Assembly: GCA_024401185.1 (NCBI GenBank)
Contig: JAKSLO010000004.1
Location: 1-54,335 of the forward strand
DNA: 54,335 nt
From: Bacteroidaceae bacterium
GTDB taxonomy: Bacteria; Bacteroidota; Bacteroidia; Bacteroidales; Bacteroidaceae
Direction: 5' to 3'
Shown: positions 37,175-44,620 of the stretch, in pieces
Layout: each line of letters begins with the position of its first letter
Numbering within the stretch: the stretch's first letter is position 1
Program-made: the position numbers and the translations under genes
Notes under the pieces: model-generated
Told to the model about the DNA's origin: nothing
The model's database searches: none
Seen by the model: only the letters and a program-made list of their open reading frames with translations

Positions 37175-37308
37175 TTTTCAAGAGTTTTAGTTAGTATCAG
37201 TCAGATTTAGTTTATTATTTCGACCACAAAATTAGTAATTATTAGTGATTCGTGCACGCATTATGGCGTTTTTTCCTTCATTTTAACCATAAAGTCCAAA
37301 AATATGGC

Positions 37309-37316
37309 TATCTTTG
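37309..37316 (+). promoter_or_regulatory. -7 box of the FKBP gene
   Basis: TATCTTTG stands 39 bp upstream of the start. No TTTG is seen at the expected -33 position. Confidence 0.55.
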
Positions 37317-37355
37317 CCGAGAATAACCAAAGAACAAATATAAAAACTGATTATA

Positions 37356-37937
37356 ATGGAACCAAGCAAGTACATTCGCGTTAGTTACGAGCTCACAGCC
37401 ATCGAGGGCAGCGAGCGCGAGCATATCGAGACCGCAACCCGTGAGAACCCCTTCATGTTTGTATCAGGCCTGGGCGTTTCGCTCGATGCCTTTGAGGCCA
37501 AGGTAGTGCCCCTGAACACAGGCGACACCTTCGACTTTGTGCTCAACGTAGAAGAGGCCTACGGAGAATATCATGCCGACTTCGTACAGGAGGTTCCCAA
37601 AAACATCTTTGAGATTGACGGCAAGATTGACAGCAAATACATCTACGAAGGTGCCGTCGTACCTCTGCAGAACTCAGAGGGACAGCGTTTCAACGGCCTC
37701 ATCCAGCGCATTGGCGACCGTAACATCATCGTGGACCTCAACCACCCTCTGGCTGGCAAGCAACTGCAGTTCAAGGGCGAGGTCATTGAAAGCCGCGAGG
37801 CTACCAACGAAGAGATTCAGGGCATGCTGAAGATGCTCACCGGCGAAGGCTGTGGCGGTGGCTGCGGTAGCTGCGGCGGTGGCTGTGGCGGCAACTGCGA
37901 GGGTGGTTGCGAGGGTGGCTGCAACTGCGGCAAATGA
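37356..37937 (+). CDS. slyD: SlyD-like FKBP peptidyl-prolyl isomerase with Cys-rich tail
   Basis: SlyD-type proteins are cytoplasmic prolyl isomerases and chaperones that also bind nickel. The 193-residue protein has the FKBP fold with insert-in-flap domain: IRVSYELTAIEG, FVSGLGVSLDAFEAKVVPLNTGD, EEAYGEYHADFVQEVPKNIF and VDLNHPLAGKQLQFKGEVI. The last 27 residues are Gly and Cys, with eight Cys in GGC, GSC and GNC steps, no His and only two Glu. That is richer in Cys than the His/Cys tail of the E. coli protein and points to soft-metal binding. The stop codon overlaps the first base of a GC-rich repeat. Confidence 0.9.
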   Translation: MEPSKYIRVSYELTAIEGSEREHIETATRENPFMFVSGLGVSLDAFEAKVVPLNTGDTFDFVLNVEEAYGEYHADFVQEVPKNIFEIDGKIDSKYIYEGAVVPLQNSEGQRFNGLIQRIGDRNIIVDLNHPLAGKQLQFKGEVIESREATNEEIQGMLKMLTGEGCGGGCGSCGGGCGGNCEGGCEGGCNCGK

Positions 37938-38046
37938 CCCCCTCCCATTCTCCCCAATGGGAGAAGACTTTTAGGCACGATTAGTAGATATAAATAAACA
38001 ATACTGACTTTCCAACCCCTCCCCTCGGGGAGGTAGGGAGGGGGTC
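37936..38046. repeat. REPIN-like inverted pair of GC-rich repeats (pair 2)
   Basis: Copy A (37936-37967) begins GACCCCCTCCCATTCTCCCC. Copy B (38012-38046), read on the minus strand, begins GACCCCCTCCCTACCTCCCC. The spacer is about 45 bp. The pair fills the gap between the FKBP gene and aroC; AATTCACAATG directly after it overlaps the aroC start codon. Confidence 0.82.
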
Positions 38047-38056
38047 GTAATTCACA

Positions 38057-39136
38057 ATGAGAAATACTTTCGGAAATATCTTCAAAGTAACCACCTTTGG
38101 CGAGAGCCATGGGGCGGGTGTAGGTGGAGTCATCGACGGCGTACCTGCGGGTATTGACATCGACATCGACTTCATCCAAAGTGAGTTGGACCGTCGCAAA
38201 CCTGGACAGAGCAAACTGACTACCGCCCGCAAGGAGGGCGACAAGGTGGAACTGCTCTCGGGCATCTTCGAGGGCAAGTCAACAGGCTGCCCTATCGGTT
38301 TCCTGGTGCGCAACACCAACCAGCACAGCAACGACTACGAGAACATGCGCAACCTGTTCCGCCCCTCGCATGCCGACTATACCTATACCACCAAGTATGG
38401 CATTCGCGACCATCGCGGTGGTGGCCGTTCTTCGGCTCGCGAGACCATCAGTCGCGTAGTGGCTGGCGCATTGGCAAAACTGGCGCTCAAGCAGTTGGGC
38501 ATCAGCATTCAGGCTTATACCGAACAAGTGGGTAGCATTGCACTCACGGGTAGCTATAAGGATTACGACCTCTCGCTCACCGAGACGAACGACGTGCGCT
38601 GTCCCGACCCGGCAAAAGCCGAGGAAATGGCTCAGCTCATCACACAGGTCAAGGCTGATGGCGACACCATTGGCGGCATCATCAGCTGCGTCATCAAGGG
38701 ATGTCCCGTAGGACTTGGCGAACCAGCCTTTGGCAAGTTGCATGCAGCTCTCGGAAGCGCCATGCTCAGCATCAATGCCGTAAAGGGCTTCGAGTATGGC
38801 CGTGGCTTTGCAGGCGTTTGCCAGCGAGGTAGCGAACAGAACGACGTCTTCGTACCCGATGGAAAGGGTGGCATCACTACCACTACCAACAACTCTGGTG
38901 GTATTCAAGGTGGCATTTCCAACGGTCAGGACATCTATTTCCGTGTAGCCTTCAAACCCGTCGCTACCCTACTCATGGAACAAGACACAGTCACCCTCAA
39001 TGGTGAGGCAACCACCCTTATGGCCAAGGGACGTCATGACCCATGCGTCTTGCCTCGTGCCGTACCTGTGGTAGAGGCTATGGCTGCCATGACAATTCTG
39101 GACTTCTACCTTCTGAACCGCACTTCAGTCTTGTAA
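38057..39136 (+). CDS. aroC: Chorismate synthase
   Basis: AroC makes chorismate from EPSP with reduced FMN, the last shikimate-pathway step. The 359-residue protein shows all signature blocks: [20 protein letters not shown] at the N-terminus, [49 protein letters not shown] (near residue 120), and [21 protein letters not shown] followed by [18 protein letters not shown]. The ATG at 38057 follows a word of the AT-rich repeat type; no good Shine-Dalgarno is seen. A transporter gene follows after 25 bp. Confidence 0.98.
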   Translation: MRNTFGNIFKVTTFGESHGAGVGGVIDGVPAGIDIDIDFIQSELDRRKPGQSKLTTARKEGDKVELLSGIFEGKSTGCPIGFLVRNTNQHSNDYENMRNLFRPSHADYTYTTKYGIRDHRGGGRSSARETISRVVAGALAKLALKQLGISIQAYTEQVGSIALTGSYKDYDLSLTETNDVRCPDPAKAEEMAQLITQVKADGDTIGGIISCVIKGCPVGLGEPAFGKLHAALGSAMLSINAVKGFEYGRGFAGVCQRGSEQNDVFVPDGKGGITTTTNNSGGIQGGISNGQDIYFRVAFKPVATLLMEQDTVTLNGEATTLMAKGRHDPCVLPRAVPVVEAMAAMTILDFYLLNRTSVL

Positions 39137-39161
39137 ACGGCAATACAAGTCCCCTCCACCC

Positions 39162-40460
39162 ATGAACACAGCATCACTCAATACAGGTTTACTTACAGGT
39201 CTCCACCTCATGGTGGACGGCTTGTGTGCCTGTGGCGTATTCATGCTGATGTCCATCATGGAGGCAGAACACATCACCCTGCTGTTTGTCCTCTACAATG
39301 TACTGGCATTCATGACACAACCCATCTTCGGTGGGTGGCTGGACAGGGTTCAGAAGCGTAATGCGTTCTTCCACTCCAGCATGGCACTCCTGCTTATGGG
39401 TGCTAGCATATCTGCATTTTCCATCACATCCCTTAACGAGATGTTTGCCTTTGTCGGCACCACCTTTCTGGGTTTAGGCAACGCCTTGTTTCACGTATAT
39501 GGTGGCAAGTCGGTAGCCGTCAGCACCCACAACGACATGCGCCATCTGGGCATCTTTGTGTCGTCTGGAGCCGTGGGATTGGTCATAGGCGAGCAGTTGC
39601 GGTCGCTTGTCACACTTCCTATCATCGCACTCGTCATGCTGGTGCTGTCGTATCTCTTACTCAAGAGATGCCCGCACGAAGTCACACAACCAGACGAGTG
39701 TACTGGTCATGATACCAGTTCTGATTCCAGGAATACCAGCATCGGCCTCTTTCTGTTCATCCTACTTCTGGTATTCATACGCTCGTTTGTCGGCAAGGTG
39801 GTTCCTGCAGCCGAGATGGATGTGGTGCTGTATGCCGTCCTGATAGGCACGCTGGCCTTTGCCGGCAAGTCGTTGGGTGGATTTCTGGGCAAGCGATGGG
39901 GTGTATGGCACACGCTTACCGCCACATTCCTACTCTCAGGCATCTGCCTCCTTTTATCTTTCGTGCATGTAGCATTCCACTTGGGCATGGTGCTTTGCAT
40001 CAACCTCACCATGCCACTCACACTCTATCTGGCCAACCGTCAGATGCCGCATCGCGAGGGTTTTGCCTTTGGTATGCTGGCAGCAGTCTTGATTCCCGGC
40101 TTTGCCCTGGGCACACTTTGGAGTGGGAGTTACTTCACCTACCTATGGCTTTTTGCCCTTGTGGCAACCATCGTCATCGAGGTGAGTGTACTGCTGTTCA
40201 TCCGCGAACATCGATGGCAGGTGCTGTCCATGGCTGTGGTGATGAACATACTCACCAACGTCCCTCTCAACCTCTTCTTCCTCTCCCACACGCACCTTCA
40301 CGGCTCCATGCCCACACAGCTGGCCTTGGAGGGTGTAGTGTTCATAGTTGAGAGTCTGCTGTATTTATGCGTACTGCACGACATACGAAAGGCCATTACC
40401 TACGCCTTCCTATGCAACGCCATCAGCTACCTGTCCGGACTTCTATTATCTACTTTATAA
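39162..40460 (+). CDS. MFS-like multi-pass membrane transporter
   Basis: This 432-residue inner-membrane protein has about twelve hydrophobic segments. The N-terminal half is MFS-like: a first helix pair, then an FGGWLDRVQKRNAFF loop resembling the MFS loop 2-3 motif, and GLGNALFHVYGGKSVAVS on the following helix. A hydrophilic central loop (residues about 172-190, PHEVTQPDECTGHDTSS) splits the halves. The C-terminal segments include a basic REHRWQ loop. It is probably co-transcribed with aroC. Substrate unknown. Confidence 0.8.
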   Translation: MNTASLNTGLLTGLHLMVDGLCACGVFMLMSIMEAEHITLLFVLYNVLAFMTQPIFGGWLDRVQKRNAFFHSSMALLLMGASISAFSITSLNEMFAFVGTTFLGLGNALFHVYGGKSVAVSTHNDMRHLGIFVSSGAVGLVIGEQLRSLVTLPIIALVMLVLSYLLLKRCPHEVTQPDECTGHDTSSDSRNTSIGLFLFILLLVFIRSFVGKVVPAAEMDVVLYAVLIGTLAFAGKSLGGFLGKRWGVWHTLTATFLLSGICLLLSFVHVAFHLGMVLCINLTMPLTLYLANRQMPHREGFAFGMLAAVLIPGFALGTLWSGSYFTYLWLFALVATIVIEVSVLLFIREHRWQVLSMAVVMNILTNVPLNLFFLSHTHLHGSMPTQLALEGVVFIVESLLYLCVLHDIRKAITYAFLCNAISYLSGLLLSTL

Positions 40461-40479
40461 TTACTTTAAAATTACAATT

Positions 40480-40848
40480 ATGTCAAAATCACCCGACATT
40501 CTCTTACCGCCTTCCTTCTTCAAGGAACGTGAAGCAGAGCAAGCAAAAAAGGAAAAAGAAATCAAGACCGAAAAGAAAGAAGCTGCCAAGAAGGCTAAAG
40601 CCGAGAAGAAAGCGGCTAAGCAGAAGGCCAAGATGGAGAAGAAGGCAGCCAAGCAGAAGGCTAAGGAAAAGGCTAAGTCCTCCGACACAGCCCTCGAACA
40701 GCAGTCATTAACCGTCGAAGTGGCTCCCAAGGCAACCGAAACGGCAAGTGTGCCTACCTTCTCGCCCATGTACATTGGCATCATCGCAAGTGCATTAGCC
40801 CTCTGCATACTGGGCACCGCTTTCCTTCGTCGTAAAAACAGAAAATAA
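40480..40848 (+). CDS. Lys/Ala-rich coiled-coil protein with C-terminal membrane anchor
   Basis: From ATG 40480 this is a 122-residue protein. A short N-terminal MSKSPDILLPPSFFKE precedes about 50 residues of Lys/Ala/Glu repeats (AKKAKAEKKAAKQKAK type, two near-identical copies), likely a long charged helix. Residues 95-116 form one hydrophobic helix (MYIGIIASALALCILGTAF), ending in RRKNRK. The basic tail should stay in the cytoplasm. The frame extends upstream to 40348 but overlaps the transporter gene there. No family recognised; a nucleic-acid- or membrane-linked role is speculation. Confidence 0.65.
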   Translation: MSKSPDILLPPSFFKEREAEQAKKEKEIKTEKKEAAKKAKAEKKAAKQKAKMEKKAAKQKAKEKAKSSDTALEQQSLTVEVAPKATETASVPTFSPMYIGIIASALALCILGTAFLRRKNRK

Positions 40849-40860
40849 AAGCAAAACATC

Positions 40861-41040
40861 ATGAAGACATTTTTATTCTGTGCTGGGTTTGTCATCCTGG
40901 ATGCCATCGTCCCCCGCAGTTGTCAGAACAAGCACCAAGACAACTACAGCAGACCCCGTCCCCACATCGAGACGAAAGCACTACAGGCTTCACAAAGCGA
41001 GGCTTCTCCCGATAGCACTCAAACCACAGTCAGAGAATAG
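40861..41040 (+). CDS. Small exported or lipoprotein-like peptide, 59 aa
   Basis: An ATG 12 bp after the previous stop opens a 59-residue frame. It has a hydrophobic N-terminus (MKTFLFCAGFVILDAIVP), then RSCQNK, which could be a weak lipobox, followed by a polar Ser/Gln/Thr-rich tail. Tight spacing with the upstream gene and the plausible signal support it, but its size and lack of known family make it tentative. Confidence 0.4.
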   Translation: MKTFLFCAGFVILDAIVPRSCQNKHQDNYSRPRPHIETKALQASQSEASPDSTQTTVRE

Positions 41041-41088
41041 AAGAGTTGGGGTTCAGCCCGCTCTTGATGGTAGCCACATCCAAGCATC

Positions 41089-41109
41089 GGCAAAAAGCGA
41101 AGCTTTGCC
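41089..41109. terminator. Hairpin between convergent genes
   Basis: GGCAAAAAGC pairs with GCTTTGCC around a GAA loop, with two unpaired A. It lies at the end of the EEP-family gene and after the small plus-strand genes. Confidence 0.35.
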
Positions 41110-42131
41110 TACCTCGTTTTCAATTCTATCAACAAGGGCAGATGGTCACTCACGCCTCCGTTATAGTACGAGCCTTTGTACGTTCGGTGGGGTGTGCCCT
41201 CTTTATTGAGCAAAAAGGGCAATTTCACCTCGTGAGCCGTGATTGTACTTGAAAGGTCGTTACTCACCTCCCTTTGCCATGCCAGCATACCATTGGTTAC
41301 CAGAATATGGTCAAGATAGCTCCATTGTCGTTGAAAGTAATAGGTACCAACAGGCAGCAGCAGTTCCTTGCGCGAGGTAGGCAATGTTTCATACAAGGGT
41401 GGACAGAGTGGCTTGAACACCCTCTCACCCCATGAGGCATTGAAGTCGCCCATCACCAGCATCTTGGCATCAGGTGATATGGCTAAGACAGAATCCACCA
41501 CCCCGCGAAGGGTCGCGGCAGCCAGTTTGCGATGCTGGGATGCCTGTCTTGCTCCGCCTGCCTTACTCGGCAGATGGCACACCACCAGATGCAACGTATC
41601 GCCCGCAGGTATCATGCCCTTGGCGTACAGCATGTCGCGTGTGGGCATCATGCCATGCTCCCTTGAGGGAACCCTCACGCTGTGCCACTCCAGCAACCTG
41701 AATGCCAAAGGCTGGTAGAGCAAGGCCACATCCACTCCTCGGGCATCATCGCTCTCGGTCATCACATACTCATATCCTGCCGTTCTCAGGGCCGACCGCT
41801 TGGTAAGGTCGTGCATTACCGTGTCGTTTTCCACCTCGCAAAGGCCTACCACTACGGGCAAACCAGCCTCACCACCCATAGCTACTATCGTTTGGCTCAC
41901 ATCGTTGAGCTTTTTCCAGTAGCGGGCATTCGTCCACCGATACGCCCCCTCGGGCAGAAAGTCATGGTCATTCTTGAGCGTATCGTGACGACAGTCAAAG
42001 AGGTTCTCCACATTCCAGCAACCCACGACCATCGTACGTTGGGCACTTGCGGACAGACACCCCAAGAAAAACAACCCCATCAAGCTGCACAAAGGGTCCA
42101 GAAAGCCAGCAGATAACCTTATGTGTTTCAT
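41109..42131 (-). CDS. Exported endonuclease/exonuclease/phosphatase-family protein
   Basis: This 340-residue protein has a signal peptide (hydrophobic GLFFLGCLSASA, cleavage near residue 30) and a complete EEP (DNase I-like) fold. Seen are VVGCWNVENLFD (strand 1, metal-site Asn), VGLCEVEND (catalytic metal Glu), DARGVDVALLY, LVVCHLPSK (catalytic His), MGDFNASWGE (Asp/Asn pair) and GGVSDHLPLLIEL (terminal SDH). Family members cut DNA, RNA or phosphoesters; the secreted location suggests nucleic-acid scavenging or phosphate release. Upstream CAAAGGTA (42163-42170) is a -7 box on the minus strand. Confidence 0.88.
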   Translation of the reverse strand: MKHIRLSAGFLDPLCSLMGLFFLGCLSASAQRTMVVGCWNVENLFDCRHDTLKNDHDFLPEGAYRWTNARYWKKLNDVSQTIVAMGGEAGLPVVVGLCEVENDTVMHDLTKRSALRTAGYEYVMTESDDARGVDVALLYQPLAFRLLEWHSVRVPSREHGMMPTRDMLYAKGMIPAGDTLHLVVCHLPSKAGGARQASQHRKLAAATLRGVVDSVLAISPDAKMLVMGDFNASWGERVFKPLCPPLYETLPTSRKELLLPVGTYYFQRQWSYLDHILVTNGMLAWQREVSNDLSSTITAHEVKLPFLLNKEGTPHRTYKGSYYNGGVSDHLPLLIELKTR

Positions 42132-42290
42132 TCCTTCTTGTAAGATTCACAGATTTACTCCTCAAAGGTAACCATTTCTACCCTTTTTGAGGCCATTTTC
42201 CATGAAAAAAGCATTTTTTTGAAAAAAAACTCGCTTTTGATGTCACATTTCGACCCGTCCATGCGTTTTATAGATAGAAACGTCGATAAA

Positions 42291-43037
42291 ATGGACATAA
42301 AAGAACTTGAAGTATTAATCCAACGCATACGACCTCGTATGTTGCAGATGGCTCAGAAGATGCTCCCGGATGAGGATGCCGAAGATGCCGTGCAGGACTC
42401 TCTGTGCCGTGTGTGGATGAAACGCGAGGAGATGTGCCTACACATCAATCCCGAAGCGGCCATCCTCTGTCTGCATCGCAACATGGTCATCTCTCGCACT
42501 CGTAAGCACAAGGAGGAGACGATTGACATTGACTCGCTTCTTCTACCGGACGAGGAAGACACTTCCGACGAGCGCATAGAGATGATGGTGAACAAGATGC
42601 AACGCCTTCCCTCCAAACAGATGATGATTCTTCGCATGAAATATCTGGAAGGTGTGGGCAACGACGAGATTATGCGCATTACGGGCATGAAGGCGGATGC
42701 CGTCCGCAAGAACCTGAGTCGCGCTACCCGTGCCTTGAGAGGTATGATTGCCGTGGGTGTCGTCTTCCTCTTCGGCTGTGGACTCTCCATCCACCTCTAC
42801 AACCGTCATCAGGAATACGAGCAGTTACGAGCCAGTTACGAGGGCAGCTATGCCATCATCAATGGTGAGCGCATCGACGATCTTCGTGAACTTAAGCCCG
42901 ACATCGAGCGTACCCTCAGCGAGGCTAATTCCCTCACCCAGCAGGCTTCTACGGCTCGCCTCGATCTCAGTTCCGAACTATCACAAGGCATCACAGATCC
43001 CGAGATTCTCGAAATCATCCAGCAGAGTTGCGAGTAG
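42291..43037 (+). CDS. ECF-like sigma factor fused to a C-terminal membrane anchor
   Basis: From ATG 42291 this is a 248-residue protein. Residues 5-75 match sigma region 2 (LPDEDAEDAVQDSLCRVWMKREEM, then HRNMVISRTRKHK), and residues 100-150 match region 4 (LPSKQMMILRMKYLEGVGNDEIMRITGMKADAVRKNLSRATRALRG). A hydrophobic helix (IAVGVVFLFGCGLSIHL, about 153-169) comes directly after region 4, followed by a roughly 75-residue polar and coiled C-terminal part (outside if region 4 is inside). No anti-sigma gene is adjacent; instead two exported proteins follow. The frame extends 24 codons upstream, but ATG 42291 (MDIKELEVLIQ) fits the sigma-2 start better. This is a membrane-tethered sigma factor by sequence; how it is released or works in place is unknown. 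Confidence 0.85.
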   Translation: MDIKELEVLIQRIRPRMLQMAQKMLPDEDAEDAVQDSLCRVWMKREEMCLHINPEAAILCLHRNMVISRTRKHKEETIDIDSLLLPDEEDTSDERIEMMVNKMQRLPSKQMMILRMKYLEGVGNDEIMRITGMKADAVRKNLSRATRALRGMIAVGVVFLFGCGLSIHLYNRHQEYEQLRASYEGSYAIINGERIDDLRELKPDIERTLSEANSLTQQASTARLDLSSELSQGITDPEILEIIQQSCE

Positions 43038-43147
43038 CCCTACTTGCCTCACGTGCACTCAGGTCAACATTTATCGTCATTCTTAATTGTCCATTACACG
43101 TTGTTCGTTCTTAATTATAAACTCTAAAGTATTCACCGTCTTCCTCT

Positions 43148-43178
43148 GAATCTCCCTTCAAGGGGGCAGGGAACCTCT
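43148..43178. repeat. Single GC-rich repeat copy
   Basis: TCTCCCTTCAAGGGGGCAGG followed by GAACCTC, related to the CCCCTCCC/GGGGAG family. It lies 18 bp before the DUF5024 start. The 43038-43195 spacer holds nothing else recognisable. Confidence 0.5.
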
Positions 43179-43195
43179 TTAAAATAAAAAAAACA

Positions 43196-43588
43196 ATGAA
43201 ACATCATTCCATAGCATTCGTTCTTTTGACCCTCCTCATGGCACTTCCAGCCAAGGCTCAGAAGGCTATCGACGATGCCGTCACCAACTACTCCACCGTG
43301 GGTGAGTTTCGCTTCACTTCTACCGTGGATCGCGATCCTGTCACTCATCAGGTTAAACGTACCGTACGTGAGCTGTCTCATGAGTCGGGCATCCCAGGTG
43401 CCTGCTCCAAGATGCAGAAACTCTTTCGCAACGAGATGAAGAATGCCACAAAGGCTACTGAAGTCAACGAAGGCAAGGAGCACTCCATCCTCCTCACTTA
43501 TCAGGATGGCAACATCACCCGCATCTACAGTTTGAAGTGGACCAACAACGACACATTCAAGGTAGTCATCATCAACAACAAAAAATAA
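43196..43588 (+). CDS. Exported DUF5024-like protein
   Basis: This 130-residue protein has a signal peptide cleaved after AKA (residue 21). The mature part reads AIDDAVTNYSTVGEFRFTSTVDRDP near its start, followed by a basic VKRTVREL region and a C-terminal ILLTYQDGNITRIYSLKW strand pair. This resembles the DUF5024 family of Bacteroidales (STVGxxxFTSxVxRxP). It follows the membrane-tethered sigma factor by about 160 bp and precedes a GIN-domain protein, a set that looks like one regulatory unit. Function unknown. Confidence 0.7.
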   Translation: MKHHSIAFVLLTLLMALPAKAQKAIDDAVTNYSTVGEFRFTSTVDRDPVTHQVKRTVRELSHESGIPGACSKMQKLFRNEMKNATKATEVNEGKEHSILLTYQDGNITRIYSLKWTNNDTFKVVIINNKK

Positions 43589-43684
43589 ACATTTATCATT
43601 TTAACAAATTACAAACCACACAACCGTCCACTGGCCTATTTGTAACGTCTGTTGACTGTTGTCCGTTATCAAAAAAAAATCGTT

Positions 43685-44473
43685 ATGAAAAAGTTCGACA
43701 TTACCATCATCCTCACCGTGCTTCTCATTTGCATCAGTTACAACATGTATGCAATCAACCGCTATACCATAAAGGGCCTTGCCGATGCCACCACTCTCAC
43801 CAGCCAGGCATCTGCCGAGAAGGTCACCTCATACACTCTTAACTACAAGAACTTCAACGCCATCGACGTAGATAATGTCGTAAGCATCATCTACAAGCAA
43901 TCCAACCAGTTCAACGTACGTTTGGAGTGCACTCCCTCCAATCGCGAAAAGATAGTCATCACACAGAAAGGAAACACACTTGTCATCAAGAGCAACAGCA
44001 AAAATGGAAACAACAACAAAAGAGATGCCTACCAACTCTACATCGAGGCTCCTTCGCTCGAAGACATCAAGATTGAGGGTGTGGCCAACATCTCTGCCCC
44101 TGCTCCCATCAAGCAGAACCGTCTGAATCTCAACATCGAGGGTGTCTGCAACATCAACACGCCCTCCATTACCGTCAAGGACTGCAAACTCAGCATCGAT
44201 GGCGTATGCAACACCCAGATGGGCATTACCGCCACCCATCAGTTTGAAGCCATTGTGGAGGGTGTGGGCAAAGGCAGTTTGAAGGTCAACGGTGGCAATT
44301 GCATCTTCAAATGCGAGGGCGTCTGCAACTTTAACGTCGACGTTGACTGCAAAGAGCTGCATTTCACCAATGAGGGCGTGGGCAAAAGCACCCTCTCAGG
44401 TACTGCCGACAAGGTCGATCTCAATGGCGATGGCGTGAGCAAGATTGATGTGCGCAAACTCAACGCATTATAA
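43685..44473 (+). CDS. GIN-domain (DUF2807) exported beta-helix protein
   Basis: This 262-residue protein starts at ATG 43685 (MKKFDITIILTVLLICISY; hydrophobic signal or anchor, residues 5-22). The mature part is a head-GIN/DUF2807 domain: LNYKNFNAIDVDNVVSIIYKQ is the usual opening. Seven copies of an [E/D]GVx[N/K] step follow, 20-25 residues apart (EGVANISAP, EGVCNINTP, DGVCNTQMG, EGVGKGSLK, EGVCNFNVD, EGVGKSTLS, DGVSKIDVR), forming a right-handed beta-helix. Three turns carry Cys (GVCN). It may be secreted or anchored. It is last in the sigma-factor cluster and is followed by a terminator. Confidence 0.88.
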   Translation: MKKFDITIILTVLLICISYNMYAINRYTIKGLADATTLTSQASAEKVTSYTLNYKNFNAIDVDNVVSIIYKQSNQFNVRLECTPSNREKIVITQKGNTLVIKSNSKNGNNNKRDAYQLYIEAPSLEDIKIEGVANISAPAPIKQNRLNLNIEGVCNINTPSITVKDCKLSIDGVCNTQMGITATHQFEAIVEGVGKGSLKVNGGNCIFKCEGVCNFNVDVDCKELHFTNEGVGKSTLSGTADKVDLNGDGVSKIDVRKLNAL

Positions 44474-44501
44474 GTTTTTTACCCTATCATATTTTTCTCG
44501 T

Positions 44502-44536
44502 AAGGGGGTGTGCCATTCACTTGGCGCGCCCTTTTT
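44502..44536 (+). terminator. Rho-independent terminator after the GIN-domain gene
   Basis: AAGGGGGTGTGCC pairs with GGCGCGCCCTT, allowing G-T pairs and two bulged G, and is followed by TTTT. Confidence 0.8.
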
Positions 44537-44554
44537 ACGTTTTTCATAGAAAAA

Positions 44555-44589
44555 ATTGCCTAAAAAGAGTTTTTTTTGTATCTTTGCGC
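44555..44589 (+). promoter_or_regulatory. Promoter of lysS (T-tract type)
   Basis: TTTTTTTGTATCTTTGCGC (44571-44589) carries -7 box TATCTTTG (44579-44586). The -33 position holds ATTG (44555-44558), one mismatch, 20 bp upstream. Confidence 0.75.
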
Positions 44590-44620
44590 GCAAAATTCAA
44601 AAGAAACAAAGTTTAATTTT

